Notes: generated by a model from the sequence alone, not told the origin. Counted from the first letter of the stretch, positions 6,657 to 16,198 are shown. The stretch: DNA of 33,585 bases from Erythrobacteraceae bacterium (GCA_027487015.1 JAIYEK010000129.1:1-33585), one strand, 5' to 3'. Numbers and translations: made by a program.

Positions 6657-7673
6657 TCACTCGGCGGGTTCCAGCTGCGGCTGCATCGTGCCGCCGCCGC
6701 TGCCGCCGCCAAAGCGCTTGGCAAACCACGCCTTGCTGTCACGCCAACCTTCGCGGAAGGGGAAGATCATCGTCTCGCCGATGTCCATCCGCCGTCCGCC
6801 TTCCATGCCGAGCACTTCCGCCTCGCCATCGACGCAGGTGCCGAACATCCGGTCCCAGATGATCCAGGTGCCCGAATAGTTGCTGCGGGTCGCCTCGTAG
6901 TCCTGCGAGTGGTGGACCGAGTGGTGCTCGACCGTGTTGAAGATGAATCGCCACCAGCTCGGCGTGTTGAAGCGCACGTTGATGTGCTGGTAGACCGACA
7001 CCGTCATCCCGATCGCGCCCGCCAGCAGAAAGGCGCGCGGCAGGAAGTCGAAGAAGCCGCCGATCCCGAGGCCGATCAGGAACAGTTCGACCGGATTGCC
7101 GACCGCGCCCTTCTGGACGTTGAGCTGGGTGATGTAATGGTGCGGCGCGTGGGTCAGCCACAGCGGGTGCCAGTTGTGCATCGCGCGGTGCATCCAATAC
7201 TGGCCGAAGTCGAAGATCATCGAGATGATCACCGCCTGCACCAGCAGCGGCAGGCCGGTGAACCAGTTGAACTTGTCCCAATCGAAAGCGCCCTGGATAG
7301 CTTCGACCATCACGCCGTCACCGATGTAGCTGTCGACCATGCGCAGGAAGGTCATGCCCAGCGCCACGTAGAAAGCGTCGGTCGCGAATTCCTTCCAGGT
7401 CAGCTGCCAGCTTTCATAGCGCGGGTTGATCCATTCAAGCACCAGCAGCGTGATCGTCCAGCCAAGCCGGATCGCGATCGCGGTCGAGGCGACGGCGAGC
7501 CAGTTGGGCGCGTAGTACCAGAAGGCAATCGCGGCAAAGAGCATGACGGGCTGGAAATAGGTGAAAACGAACTGCTTGATCGGCCCGCCTTCGACCTTGC
7601 CGATGTTTTCCCAGCCGACGGTCACGGGCGCATCGGCTCCGATGATCCGCTTGCCCACCTGAACTCCGGCCAT
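6657..7673 (-). CDS. Sterol desaturase / fatty acid hydroxylase family protein
   Basis: A 338-residue integral membrane di-iron oxygenase of the fatty acid hydroxylase superfamily, acting on a lipid, sterol or carotenoid-like substrate in the membrane. The histidine clusters that bind the metal are present: HRAMH at 162-166, HAPHH at 175-179, H230 and HHSVHH at 250-255. Hydrophobic segments surround residues 35-55, 60-80, 140-160 and 200-225. The frame is open to 7781, but the ATG at 7673 has AGGGG six bases upstream and gives a normal N-terminus. A Gly-rich stretch precedes the C-terminus. It is followed by the unknown membrane protein gene. Family is secure; the substrate cannot be read from the sequence. 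Confidence 0.9.
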   Translation of the reverse strand: MAGVQVGKRIIGADAPVTVGWENIGKVEGGPIKQFVFTYFQPVMLFAAIAFWYYAPNWLAVASTAIAIRLGWTITLLVLEWINPRYESWQLTWKEFATDAFYVALGMTFLRMVDSYIGDGVMVEAIQGAFDWDKFNWFTGLPLLVQAVIISMIFDFGQYWMHRAMHNWHPLWLTHAPHHYITQLNVQKGAVGNPVELFLIGLGIGGFFDFLPRAFLLAGAIGMTVSVYQHINVRFNTPSWWRFIFNTVEHHSVHHSQDYEATRSNYSGTWIIWDRMFGTCVDGEAEVLGMEGGRRMDIGETMIFPFREGWRDSKAWFAKRFGGGSGGGTMQPQLEPAE

Positions 7674-7725
7674 AAAGCACCCCTGCTTGAGAACTGTAGC
7701 ATTCTTGCCCTGCCAGCCATGGCAA

Positions 7726-7741
7726 CCTCGCGCGCGCGAGG
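7726..7741. repeat. Perfect 16-bp GC palindrome
   Basis: CCTCGCGCGCGCGAGG reads the same on both strands and lies in the 135-base gap between the response regulator gene and the sterol-desaturase-family gene. No run of T follows on either strand, so it is not a classical terminator. It could form a hairpin in the leader of the downstream message or be chance in GC-rich DNA. Confidence 0.4.
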
Positions 7742-7808
7742 AAGTGGGCAAATGACGTAGTCTTGTGCGATCCCGCGGCAAGTAACTGTTATTGTACTAT
7801 TCAGCCGG

Positions 7809-8720
7809 TCAATCAGTCATCAATCGTACCGCAATCGCGGTCGCTGCCGCGCGGGTTTCGACCCCCAGTTTGCGAAACACCTGTTCGAGATGTTTGTTGA
7901 CCGTGCGCGGGCTTATACCAAGGATCTCGCTGATCGTCTTGTTGGTTTTGCCATAGCTCACCCACAGCAGCACTTCGGCCTCGCGGCGGGTGAGGCCCGC
8001 CTGCTTCTGGAGCGCGGCGATCTTGCCGTCCTCGCGCACTTCGGTGAGCTTCAAAAGCACCTCGCCCGGCTGGTCGCTTTCGAGCAGGACAAGGTCGATC
8101 TCCATGCCGCGCACATTGGCGCGGGTGCTGGCGGCAAGCTGGACCGGATCGCCCGCGGTCAGCACCGCGACCGGATCGCGTAGCGCATCAGGCAGCCGCG
8201 CGCTCTCGGGCGTCCAGGCCGGATCGATGGCGAGGAACAGTGCATCGGCCTGCGGCGTCGACCAGGCGAGCGTCCCGCCCTCCCCCAATGCGGCAAGGCT
8301 GCGTCCGGCCAGCCCCAGCGCAAGACGCGAGCGATGCGCCCCGCGGGCATTGGCCAGGTGCACTCGGATGCGCGCCAGCAGCTCCTCGACGACGATCGGC
8401 TTCCTCACATAATCCACCCCGCCCGTGCCGAGCGCGGCGACGACGTGTTCGGGATCGTTGAGGCCGGTGAGGAAGATCACCGGGATATGCGCGGTCTTGG
8501 CCGAGCGCTTGATTGCGCGGGTGGTCTCGATCCCGCTCAGCCCGGGCATCACCGCGTCCATCAGAATGAGATCGGGCTGCACCTCGCCGAGCAGTTCAAG
8601 CGTCGCCTCGCCGCTGCGCGCGATCAACACGGTCATGCCCTCGGCATCGAGGGTGTCGACGAGGAACCGGAGCGAGTCCGGGTTGTCATCAACAACGAGG
8701 ATCGTGTCCTTATGCGGCAT
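7809..8720 (-). CDS. Response regulator with receiver and LuxR-type HTH
   Basis: A 303-residue DNA-binding response regulator. The receiver domain spans about residues 5-125 with D10/D11 and D12 in the acidic pocket, phospho-acceptor D55 (LILMDAVMPG), T86 and K108 (YVRKPI). A middle region of about 110 residues is not assigned. The C-terminal LuxR-type helix-turn-helix is clear: LTRREAEVLLWVSYGKTNKTISEILGISPRTVNKHLEQVFRKLGV in consecutive parts near residues 238-283. The ATG at 8720 lies 11 bases inside the end of the histidine kinase gene, so the pair is coupled. It is the final gene of the guanidine/urea-type operon, which suggests it reports on nitrogen supply or on the same compound; that is inference. 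Confidence 0.92.
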   Translation of the reverse strand: MPHKDTILVVDDNPDSLRFLVDTLDAEGMTVLIARSGEATLELLGEVQPDLILMDAVMPGLSGIETTRAIKRSAKTAHIPVIFLTGLNDPEHVVAALGTGGVDYVRKPIVVEELLARIRVHLANARGAHRSRLALGLAGRSLAALGEGGTLAWSTPQADALFLAIDPAWTPESARLPDALRDPVAVLTAGDPVQLAASTRANVRGMEIDLVLLESDQPGEVLLKLTEVREDGKIAALQKQAGLTRREAEVLLWVSYGKTNKTISEILGISPRTVNKHLEQVFRKLGVETRAAATAIAVRLMTD

Positions 8721-10188
8721 CGGCGCGCACCGATTTGGCGAGGTTGGACAAGGCTTTCAAGTCGAAGCTGTCGAGGCTCACGCGCATCTGTTCGGCGAGC
8801 GGCGCGGCCTCGGGGGCGAGCGCGGCGAGCCGGTCGATCTCGGCCTCGATCGCGCGGACATGGCCGATCCGCACCAGCCGCTCGATCTCGGCGCAATGCG
8901 CGGCGGCGACCGGCGCAATGATGCGCGGGAGCGCGACTGCCGTCGGCTGTGTCGGGGCGGCACGCGGTTCCCCAGCGGCGCGCACCCATTCGACCCCGAG
9001 CTGGCCCTCGATCATGTCGATCAGGGCATCGAAGGCGAAGGGCTTCATGATGAAACCGTCATGATCCGTGCCCGCGCCCTCGGAATGCGGCGCCTCGCCC
9101 GAGAGCATCACGATCCGCAAGGCGGCGCCGTGGCGGCGGCGCAGGAGGGCGGCCACCTCCCAGCCGTTCTCGCCGCCGAGCGCGACATCGCACAGCACCA
9201 GATCGGGCTGGACCTGCGCGGCAAGCGCAAGGCCGCTCGCCGCATCGCGCGCAGTGCGCACCTGGAAGCCCAGCGGCTCGAGCAGGCCGCACACCACGGC
9301 CAAGTGCGCAGGCTCGTCATCGATCAGCAGCACCCAGCGCTCGCGCCCGAGATAGCCCGTCACCGCGCCCGCCTGCGGCGCCGGTTCGGACGGCGGACTG
9401 AGCGGCTGCGAGAGCATCAGCCGCACCGAGAAGCGCGACCCTTCGCCGGGCGCGCTCTCGAGCAGGATCTCGCCGCCCATGATGTGCACCAGCGCCTGCG
9501 TGATCGCGAGGCCGAGCCCGACGCCGGGGCGTTCGCCGGCGGGGCCGCCGACCCGTTCGAAGGGCGCGAAGATGCGGCTCGCATCCTCGGGCGCGATGCC
9601 GATGCCGGTGTCGATCACGGTGAAGGTCGCCAGCTGGTTGCGGTAATCGACCTTGAGCGTCACGCTCCCATGGTCGGTGAACTTGATCGCATTGGCGAGC
9701 AGGTTGATCAGCACCTGCCGCAGCCGCTTGGGATCGGCGTGGACGAACTCGGGCAGACGCTCGGGCCGCTCGAGCACCAGCGCCAACCCCTTGGCCTGCG
9801 CCTGCAGGTCGAGCATGGCGATCAGCTGGTCGAGGAACTCGGGGAAGCGGATCGCCTCGCGCGTCAGGGTCATCGCCCCGCCTTCGACCTGCGCGATGTC
9901 GAGCAGGCCCTCGACAAGGTGCGCCAGATGCTCGGCGCTGCGGCGGATCACCTTCGCCGCCGCGAGCGCGTCGCGCCCCTCGCCCCTCTCGATCAGCTGG
10001 GCATAGCCGTAGATGGCATTGAGCGGCGAGCGGATCTCGTGGGCGACGCTGGCGAGGAAGCGGGTCTTGGCCTCGTTGGCGGCTTCGGCGGCGTCCTTCG
10101 CGGCGACAAGGCGCGCGAGCGCATCGGCCTCGGAAGGCGCGCCTTCCGCGCCGTCGCGCTTCAGCCAGTCAAGGATCCGCCCCGCCAT
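8710..10188 (-). CDS. Hybrid sensor histidine kinase without a recognisable sensor domain
   Basis: A 492-residue cytosolic hybrid kinase. A short N-terminal coiled helix (about 20-45) leads directly into the dimerisation/phospho-acceptor domain, with H50 in LASVAHEIRSPLNAIYGY. The ATPase domain follows with N166 in the N box, DTGIG at 193-197 and GVGLGLAI at 222-229. A receiver domain covers about 285-400 with D290, D291, phospho-acceptor D334 and K382. The last 90 residues are helical and unassigned. No membrane segment or PAS domain is seen, so the input must come through a partner or through the short N-terminus. The gene starts five bases after the allophanate hydrolase stop and overlaps the response regulator gene. 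Confidence 0.92.
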   Translation of the reverse strand: MAGRILDWLKRDGAEGAPSEADALARLVAAKDAAEAANEAKTRFLASVAHEIRSPLNAIYGYAQLIERGEGRDALAAAKVIRRSAEHLAHLVEGLLDIAQVEGGAMTLTREAIRFPEFLDQLIAMLDLQAQAKGLALVLERPERLPEFVHADPKRLRQVLINLLANAIKFTDHGSVTLKVDYRNQLATFTVIDTGIGIAPEDASRIFAPFERVGGPAGERPGVGLGLAITQALVHIMGGEILLESAPGEGSRFSVRLMLSQPLSPPSEPAPQAGAVTGYLGRERWVLLIDDEPAHLAVVCGLLEPLGFQVRTARDAASGLALAAQVQPDLVLCDVALGGENGWEVAALLRRRHGAALRIVMLSGEAPHSEGAGTDHDGFIMKPFAFDALIDMIEGQLGVEWVRAAGEPRAAPTQPTAVALPRIIAPVAAAHCAEIERLVRIGHVRAIEAEIDRLAALAPEAAPLAEQMRVSLDSFDLKALSNLAKSVRADAA

Positions 10189-10193
10189 ATGCT

Positions 10194-11963
10194 CTACCGG
10201 CTCGCGATGTAGGCGCGCCAGCCGCCGAGGTGGGTGATGTCCTCGGCGCCGATCAGCGCGCGCGGCTCGGCGACGAAGCCCTTGACGCTGCTGCCGTCGG
10301 CGAGGGTCACCGTGCCGATGGCGAGCGGCGGGGGCACCTCGGCGACGAAGCTGCCGAAGCTCGCCATGTCGAGCTCGTAGACCTCAAGCGCGATCGCCGC
10401 GCCCTCCTCGCTATGCACCAGCGCGGGCTTGGGCGGCACGCTATCGGCCATGGCGTAGAGCCGGTAGGTGGGCGCGGTGGTGAAGGCGCCGACAAAGGTC
10501 GCGTTGCGGCTGGTCAGCTGCCAGTGCAGCGGCATGCCTTCGAGGTGGGCGCCGACGACGGCGAGCTTGATGGTGTCCATATGGTCTCCAAGGTCGAGAG
10601 GTGGTGGGGGCGGCAAGGCGGCTAAGGTCAGATAGGCACCCGCGAGGGCGATCAGTGCTTTGTCGCTATGGGCGGGGCCGATGAAGGTGATCCCGAAGCC
10701 GGTGTTGTTGGACCTTGCCCCGGCTGGGACGGCGATCGCGGCCATGTCCAACAAATTGACGAAATTGGTGTAGAACCCGAGATTGCTGTTGAGCGCCACC
10801 GGCGCCTCGAGCAGTTCGGCCACCCGATAGGTCGTGCCGGTGGTGGGGAACGCGAGCGCATCGACGTCGCCCCACAAGGCCTCAGCCCCGCGCGCCAGCT
10901 CGGCAAGGCGGTAGATCCCGTTCCACAGCTCGGTTGCGAGCATCGTGCTGCCCGGCGCGATCACCTCGCGCACCACGGGATCGATGGCGAGCGGATTGCT
11001 CTCCAGCAGCGCGGCGACCGCGGCGGTGCGCTCGGCCACCCAGGGGCCTTCATAGAGCAACCGTGCGGCTTCGCGCAGCGGTTCGAGGTCGACCTCGACC
11101 AGTTCGGCGTCCTGCGCCAATGCGGCGAGCGCGCGGTCGTAAAGATACTCCGCCTGCACATCGCCGAAGAACTGGCGCTGGTCGCGGCGCGGCACGCCGA
11201 TGCGGCGCGAGCCTGCCAGCGGCACATCGGCGGGCGGGCGCGAGAAGGCATCCTCGGCATCGAAGCCCGCCAACACCTCGTCGACCAACGCCGCATCGCC
11301 GAGCGCATCGGTGAACACCGTGATGCAATCGAGCGTCCGGCAGGCCGGCACCAGCCCGCGCGTGCTCCAGCGGCCCTTGCTGGGCTTGAGGCCGACAAGG
11401 TGGTTGAACGCTGCGGGCACGCGGCCCGACCCGGCCGTATCCGTGCCGAGCGCGAAGGCCACCAGCCCCGCCGCCACCGCCACTGCCGAGCCCGAGGAGG
11501 ACCCGCCGCTCACATAATCGCGGTTATAGGCGTTCCTCGGAATGCCATAGGGGCTGCGGGTGCCGACAAGCCCGGTCGCGAACTGGTCGAGATTGGTCTT
11601 GCCGACGCAGATCGCGCCCGCCGCTTCGAGCCGCTCGATTACCGTCGCCGAACGTTCCGGCGCATAGGCGAAGGCCGGGCAGGCGGCGGTGGTCTCAAGG
11701 CCCGCGACATCGATATTGTCCTTCGCCGCAAAGGGCACGCCTGCCAGCGGCAGGTGCTCGCCAGCGGCCACGCGCGCGTCGATGGCGCGGGCGGCGGCAC
11801 GCAAGGCCTGCGGGTCGGCGCGGCTGATCCACAGTTGGGGCTGGTGCGCGTCATAGGCAGCGAGGCGCGCGAGGGTGTCCTCCATCACCGCCAGCGCGGT
11901 GGTGGCGCCGCTATTGACGGCCTGCGCAATCTCCTCGGCGCTCATGCGGGCAAAGGCGCTCAT
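10194..11963 (-). CDS. atzF: Allophanate hydrolase
   Basis: A 589-residue amidase-signature enzyme that splits allophanate to ammonia and carbon dioxide, the last step of urea-amidolyase or guanidine breakdown. The catalytic Ser-cisSer-Lys triad is visible: K81 (FAAKDNID), S155 (VSGGSSSGSA) and nucleophile S179 (GTDTAGSGRVPA). The C-terminal domain from about residue 460, after a proline-rich linker (LPPPPPLD), matches the AtzF C-terminal domain that handles the N-carboxycarbamate intermediate. The reading frame runs to 12146, but the ATG at 11963 overlaps the carboxylase stop (ATGA) and gives the usual N-terminus. It is a separate protein here, not fused to the carboxylase as in yeast urea amidolyase. 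Confidence 0.93.
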   Translation of the reverse strand: MSAFARMSAEEIAQAVNSGATTALAVMEDTLARLAAYDAHQPQLWISRADPQALRAAARAIDARVAAGEHLPLAGVPFAAKDNIDVAGLETTAACPAFAYAPERSATVIERLEAAGAICVGKTNLDQFATGLVGTRSPYGIPRNAYNRDYVSGGSSSGSAVAVAAGLVAFALGTDTAGSGRVPAAFNHLVGLKPSKGRWSTRGLVPACRTLDCITVFTDALGDAALVDEVLAGFDAEDAFSRPPADVPLAGSRRIGVPRRDQRQFFGDVQAEYLYDRALAALAQDAELVEVDLEPLREAARLLYEGPWVAERTAAVAALLESNPLAIDPVVREVIAPGSTMLATELWNGIYRLAELARGAEALWGDVDALAFPTTGTTYRVAELLEAPVALNSNLGFYTNFVNLLDMAAIAVPAGARSNNTGFGITFIGPAHSDKALIALAGAYLTLAALPPPPPLDLGDHMDTIKLAVVGAHLEGMPLHWQLTSRNATFVGAFTTAPTYRLYAMADSVPPKPALVHSEEGAAIALEVYELDMASFGSFVAEVPPPLAIGTVTLADGSSVKGFVAEPRALIGAEDITHLGGWRAYIASR

Positions 11964-14900
11964 GATGCCCTCCGCAAGGCAAGCATCGGCGCGCCGGGGG
12001 CGAGCGACTGGCTCTCGGCGATATAGACCGCCTCGACCGTGCCGGTGGCCGGAGCCTCGAAGGGGCATTCCATCTTCATCGCTTCGATCACCGCGATCAC
12101 CTCGCCCTTCTCCACCGCATCGCCGGGGCTGACGAGCAGCTTCCACACGCTCCCGCCGAACGGGGCCTCGATCAGATCCGCGCCCTCGGGCACTTCGATC
12201 GCCGCCGCATCGCCCGCGCCGCTATCGGCGCCGAGCAATTCGCTGACCCGGTCGAACTCGCCCGACGCCTGCCACGCGGCGCGCTCGGCATCGAAGGCGG
12301 CAGTGCGGGCCTGTTCGAAGGCGGCGATGCTGGCGGCATTTTCGGCAAGGAAGGCGCGGTAATCGGCGAGGCGGAAGGTGGTCTCTTCGATTGCAATCGA
12401 GCGCCGACCGTGGGGGAAATCACGCCGCCAATCGGCGAGCTCTTCCGCGCTGACGGGGAAGAAGCGGATCTGGTCGAAGAACCGCAGCAGCCATGGCTTG
12501 CCTTCGGTGAAGGCGTCGGTCTGACGGTGCGTGTTCCACACCTGAATGGTGCGCCCGAACAGCTGGTAGCCGCCGGGCCCCTCCATGCCGTAGATGCACA
12601 TATAGGCCCCGCCGATCCCGACCACATTGGGGGGGGTCCATGTGCGCGCGGGGTTATACTTGGTGGTCACGAGCCGGTGGCGCGGATCGACGGGGGTCGC
12701 CACGGGGGCGCCGAGATAGACATCGCCCAGCCCGAGCACGAGATAGCTCGCATCGAAGATCAGATCCTCGACCGCCTTGGTATCGGGCAGCCCGTTGATG
12801 CGGCGGATGAACTCGATGTTGTCCGGGCACCACGGCGCATCGTCGCGCACGGCGGCGATGTATTTGTCGATGGTCTCCTGCGTCGCCGGATCGCGCCAGC
12901 TCAAGGGCAGGTGGACGGTGCGCGAGGGGGCCTCGAAATCGGCAAGGTCGCCCATCGCTTCCTCGGCCTGCATCAACGCCTTGAGAGCGCCCGACTGATC
13001 GAGCGCCGCTCCGTCGAAGTGCAATTGCAGCGAGCGGATGCCGGGGGTGATGTCGATCACGCCGGTGAGGTCTTGTCCCTCCAGCGCCTGCATCAGCGCG
13101 TGGATGCGGATCCGCAGCTCGATATCGAGCACGATCTCGCCATATTCGACGAGGATGTTGCGATCCCCCTGCTGGCGGTAGGTCGTGCGCGGGCGGGTTT
13201 CAGTGGCGGGCAGCTCGGCGAGGATCGGCGAGAGGTCTGCAATCGCGCTCGCCCTTATGCCGACGCGCGCCTGCGTGGGCGGGGCTGCTGCGGCGGCGAT
13301 GGCATCCTCGATGGCAACGGGGACGAAGCGCACGCGGTCATCGGGCGCGAGCTGGCCGATCTTCCAGCGATCGGCCGCGATCACCGTGAAGGGGCACACG
13401 AAGCCGCCGAGCGATGGCCCGTCAGGCCCGAGGATGATCGGCATGTCGCCGGTGAAGTCGACCGCGCCGATGGCATAGGCATTGTCGTGGATGTTCGAGG
13501 GGTGCAGCCCCGCCTCTCCCCCGTCGCGCCGCGCCCATTCGGGCTTGGGACCGACGAGGCGAACGCCGGTGCGGTTGGAGTTGTAATGCACCTGCCATTC
13601 GGCCTCGAGGAAGCGGTCGATATCGGCGGGCGTGAAGAAATCGGGCGCGCCGTGGGGGCCGTAGAGCACCCGCAATTGCCATGTCCGGGTGAGCGGCGGG
13701 AGCGTGGCGGCCAGCGGCTCGCCCACTCGCCCATCGCCCAGATGCAGCACATCCCCCGCCACCAGCGCGCGCGCGGAGGGGCCGCCGAACTGGCCGAGCG
13801 TGAAGGTCGCCGCCGAGCCCAAGTAGGGCACCACATCGAGCCCGCCCGCGATCAGGATATAGCCGCGCATCCCCCCGCCGCTCGCCCGGCCCATCGCGAG
13901 GGTCTGCCCGGCGGTGATGGCGAGCGGTTCGCCGCGCGCGACCGCCTCGCCGTCCAGCGTCGCGCCAAAATCCGCGCCGGTGAGGCAGATGGTGGCAGGG
14001 CTCTCGAACAGCAGGGTCGGGCCGCTGGCGGTGACTTCGAGGCCTGCGGTGCCCTCGGGGTTGCCGAGAATGAGGTTGCCGAGCCGGAAGCTCTTGTCGT
14101 CCATCGGCCCGCTCGGCGGAACGCCGACGTTCCAGAGGCCCAGCCGTCCGGGCCAGTCCTGCACCGAGGTCGCCGTGCCGCCGCCGATCACGCGGATCGC
14201 GCGGCGTTGGTAGGCGATGCTATCGAGCATCCGAGTGGAGACGTCGCCCGAGGTGAAGCCCGGCGCGCGGACCACGTCGCGCAGCCAGCGGAGGTTGGTC
14301 TCGATCCCGTCGACCCGCGAGGCATCGAGCGCGGCCTGCATCGCGGCGATGGCCTCCTCGCGGGTCTCGCCCTTGGTGATGAGCTTCGCCAGCATCGGGT
14401 CGTAGAAGGCGCTGACCTCGCTCCCCGCCATGACCCAGGTCTCGGCGCGGATATTGTCCGGGAAGGCGACATTGGTGAGCGTGCCGACGGTGGGTCGGTA
14501 GTCCATCGCCGGGTCTTCGGCGTAGAGCCGCACCTGCACCGAGTGCCCGCGTGTGACAGGCGCAGGCGCATCCAACATGGCGAAATCACCCGCCGCGCCG
14601 CGGATCATCCATTCGACCAGATCGATGCCGGTCACCTCCTCGGTGACGCCGTGTTCGACCTGGAGGCGGGTGTTCATTTCGAGGAAGAAGAAGTCGTCGC
14701 GCGCGGCGTCGTAGAGGAACTCGACTGTGCCTGCCGAGAGATACCCCGCCGCCTCGCCCAGCCGCACTGCCGCCGCGATCAGCTCGGCGCGCTTAGCGTC
14801 GCTGAGGCAGGGCGCGGGGGCCTCTTCCACCACCTTCTGGTTGCGCCGCTGGAGCGAGCAATCGCGCTCGCCCAAGGCCATCACCCGGCCCTGCCCGTCG

Positions 14901-15544
14901 CCGAAGATCTGCACCTCAAGGTGCCGCGCGCGGGCGACGTAGCGTTCGAGAAAGACGCCCGCATCGCCGAAACTCGCCTCGCCCTGGCGCACCACGGTGG
15001 CAAAGCCCTCGCGCACCGCGGCCTCATCAGCGCAGATGCGCATCCCGATTCCGCCGCCGCCTGCGGTCGCCTTGAGGATCACGGGATAGCCGATCCGCGC
15101 CGCCGCCTCGGCCGCCTCGTCCTCGCCAGTCAGCAGGCCCGTGCCAGGCGCGAGCGGGAGCCCGTGCGCCTCGGCCAGCGCGCGGGCGGAGTGCTTGAGG
15201 CCGAAGGTGCGGATGTTGGCAGGCGTCGGCCCGATGAAGGCGATGCCGGCAGCCCCGCAGCTTTCTGCGAATTCGGCATTCTCGGCGAGGAAGCCGTAGC
15301 CCGGGTGGATCGCGCCCGCCCCGGTCGCCTTGGCCGCTGCCAGAATGGCGTCGACGTTCAGATAGGATTGCGCCGCCGGGCCTGGCCCGATGCACACCGC
15401 CTCGTCCGCCGCGCTGACATGGAGCGAGCCTGCATCCGCGTCCGAATAGACCGCCACCGTCCGCAGCCCCATTGCGCGCGCGGTGCGGATGATCCGCGTC
15501 GCGATCGCGCCCCGGTTGGCGATGAGGACGGTGTCGAAGCTCAC
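11960..15544 (-). CDS. Biotin-dependent urea/guanidine carboxylase
   Basis: A 1194-residue single-chain carboxylase annotated in most genomes as urea carboxylase. The order is biotin carboxylase (about 1-450; ATP-grasp GGGGIGM at 162-168, EMNTRLQVEH at 289-298), AHS2/KipA-type carboxyltransferase part (about 451-745), AHS1/KipI-type part (about 785-1010), then a biotinyl domain with the lysine K1157 in EAMKMECP. The GTG start at 15544 overlaps the preceding DUF1989 stop (GTGA). Enzymes of this shape beside a DUF1989 pair were shown by others to prefer guanidine, giving carboxyguanidine. The pair is directly upstream here, so guanidine is the more likely substrate, but activity on urea cannot be excluded from sequence. 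Confidence 0.93.
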   Translation of the reverse strand: MSFDTVLIANRGAIATRIIRTARAMGLRTVAVYSDADAGSLHVSAADEAVCIGPGPAAQSYLNVDAILAAAKATGAGAIHPGYGFLAENAEFAESCGAAGIAFIGPTPANIRTFGLKHSARALAEAHGLPLAPGTGLLTGEDEAAEAAARIGYPVILKATAGGGGIGMRICADEAAVREGFATVVRQGEASFGDAGVFLERYVARARHLEVQIFGDGQGRVMALGERDCSLQRRNQKVVEEAPAPCLSDAKRAELIAAAVRLGEAAGYLSAGTVEFLYDAARDDFFFLEMNTRLQVEHGVTEEVTGIDLVEWMIRGAAGDFAMLDAPAPVTRGHSVQVRLYAEDPAMDYRPTVGTLTNVAFPDNIRAETWVMAGSEVSAFYDPMLAKLITKGETREEAIAAMQAALDASRVDGIETNLRWLRDVVRAPGFTSGDVSTRMLDSIAYQRRAIRVIGGGTATSVQDWPGRLGLWNVGVPPSGPMDDKSFRLGNLILGNPEGTAGLEVTASGPTLLFESPATICLTGADFGATLDGEAVARGEPLAITAGQTLAMGRASGGGMRGYILIAGGLDVVPYLGSAATFTLGQFGGPSARALVAGDVLHLGDGRVGEPLAATLPPLTRTWQLRVLYGPHGAPDFFTPADIDRFLEAEWQVHYNSNRTGVRLVGPKPEWARRDGGEAGLHPSNIHDNAYAIGAVDFTGDMPIILGPDGPSLGGFVCPFTVIAADRWKIGQLAPDDRVRFVPVAIEDAIAAAAAPPTQARVGIRASAIADLSPILAELPATETRPRTTYRQQGDRNILVEYGEIVLDIELRIRIHALMQALEGQDLTGVIDITPGIRSLQLHFDGAALDQSGALKALMQAEEAMGDLADFEAPSRTVHLPLSWRDPATQETIDKYIAAVRDDAPWCPDNIEFIRRINGLPDTKAVEDLIFDASYLVLGLGDVYLGAPVATPVDPRHRLVTTKYNPARTWTPPNVVGIGGAYMCIYGMEGPGGYQLFGRTIQVWNTHRQTDAFTEGKPWLLRFFDQIRFFPVSAEELADWRRDFPHGRRSIAIEETTFRLADYRAFLAENAASIAAFEQARTAAFDAERAAWQASGEFDRVSELLGADSGAGDAAAIEVPEGADLIEAPFGGSVWKLLVSPGDAVEKGEVIAVIEAMKMECPFEAPATGTVEAVYIAESQSLAPGAPMLALRRAS

Positions 15545-16176
15545 GCGGCAACGATCATCCGCACCGGCGTCGGGTTGAAGCCGTTGCAGGGGTTGTTGAT
15601 CTGCGGGCAGTTGGAGACGACCACGATCACGTCCATCTCCGCGCGCAGATCGACCGTAAGGCCCGGCGCCGAAATGCCATCGACAATGCCGAGCGTACCG
15701 TCATCCATCACCGGCACGTTCATGAAGAAGTTGATGTTGGAGACGATATCACGCTTGCCGCGCCCTTGCGTGAGGTTGGCTTCGAGGAAATTGTCGACAC
15801 AGGCGTGCTGGTGGCGCGTGTGATGCCCGTAGCGCAGGGTATTGCTTTCACACGAACACGCCCCGCCAATGGTGTCGTGATACTCCACGGCGCTGTCTAT
15901 GATCGTCATCAGCGCATTGCCCTCGTTCGAGAGCAGCACGGTGCCCGTGCGCAGGAACAGGTTGCCCTGCGCCGCGACGGTGTCCTGCGCCGAGTAGCGC
16001 TCGGCATCGTCGGCGGCGGAGTAGATCAGGAAATCGACCGCCTGATTGCCCTCGACATCGACGATCCGCAGCACCTCACCGGCGCGCACATGGTGCAGCC
16101 ACGGCGCGCGCGCTGGCACGATTGCGTCGTGGATGATGGAGCCGGTGAGGCCGGAGAGGGCCGGATCGCAGGTCAT
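15541..16176 (-). CDS. DUF1989 protein, carboxyguanidine deiminase subunit (urea carboxylase-associated)
   Basis: A 211-residue member of the DUF1989 / urea carboxylase-associated family, most like the second protein of the usual pair (UAAP2). In guanidine-degrading bacteria the two DUF1989 proteins form carboxyguanidine deiminase (CgdAB), which converts carboxyguanidine to allophanate with release of ammonia. Likely metal or catalytic residues shared with the neighbour are H100-D101 (YHDTIGGACSCE, with C107 and C109) and H124/C126 (HQHACVDNF). The C-terminal AEMDVIVVVSNCPQ is also shared with the other copy. The gene ends on the carboxylase start and begins 22 bases after the other DUF1989 gene. 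Function by family; which subunit is A or B is not assigned. Confidence 0.88.
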   Translation of the reverse strand: MTCDPALSGLTGSIIHDAIVPARAPWLHHVRAGEVLRIVDVEGNQAVDFLIYSAADDAERYSAQDTVAAQGNLFLRTGTVLLSNEGNALMTIIDSAVEYHDTIGGACSCESNTLRYGHHTRHQHACVDNFLEANLTQGRGKRDIVSNINFFMNVPVMDDGTLGIVDGISAPGLTVDLRAEMDVIVVVSNCPQINNPCNGFNPTPVRMIVAA

Positions 16177-16198
16177 GTTATGCTTTCAGTCGAAGTGG

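Noticed and set aside
12410-15823. 1137-codon plus-strand open frame opposite the carboxylase
   Set aside because: Despite its length it mirrors the carboxylase gene, whose domains and biotin site are clear; the composition is that of an antisense shadow.
16177-16198. Separate promoter or operator between the two DUF1989 genes
   Set aside because: The 22-base gap contains no TATTA-type repeat and no promoter-like pair, so the genes are probably co-transcribed.
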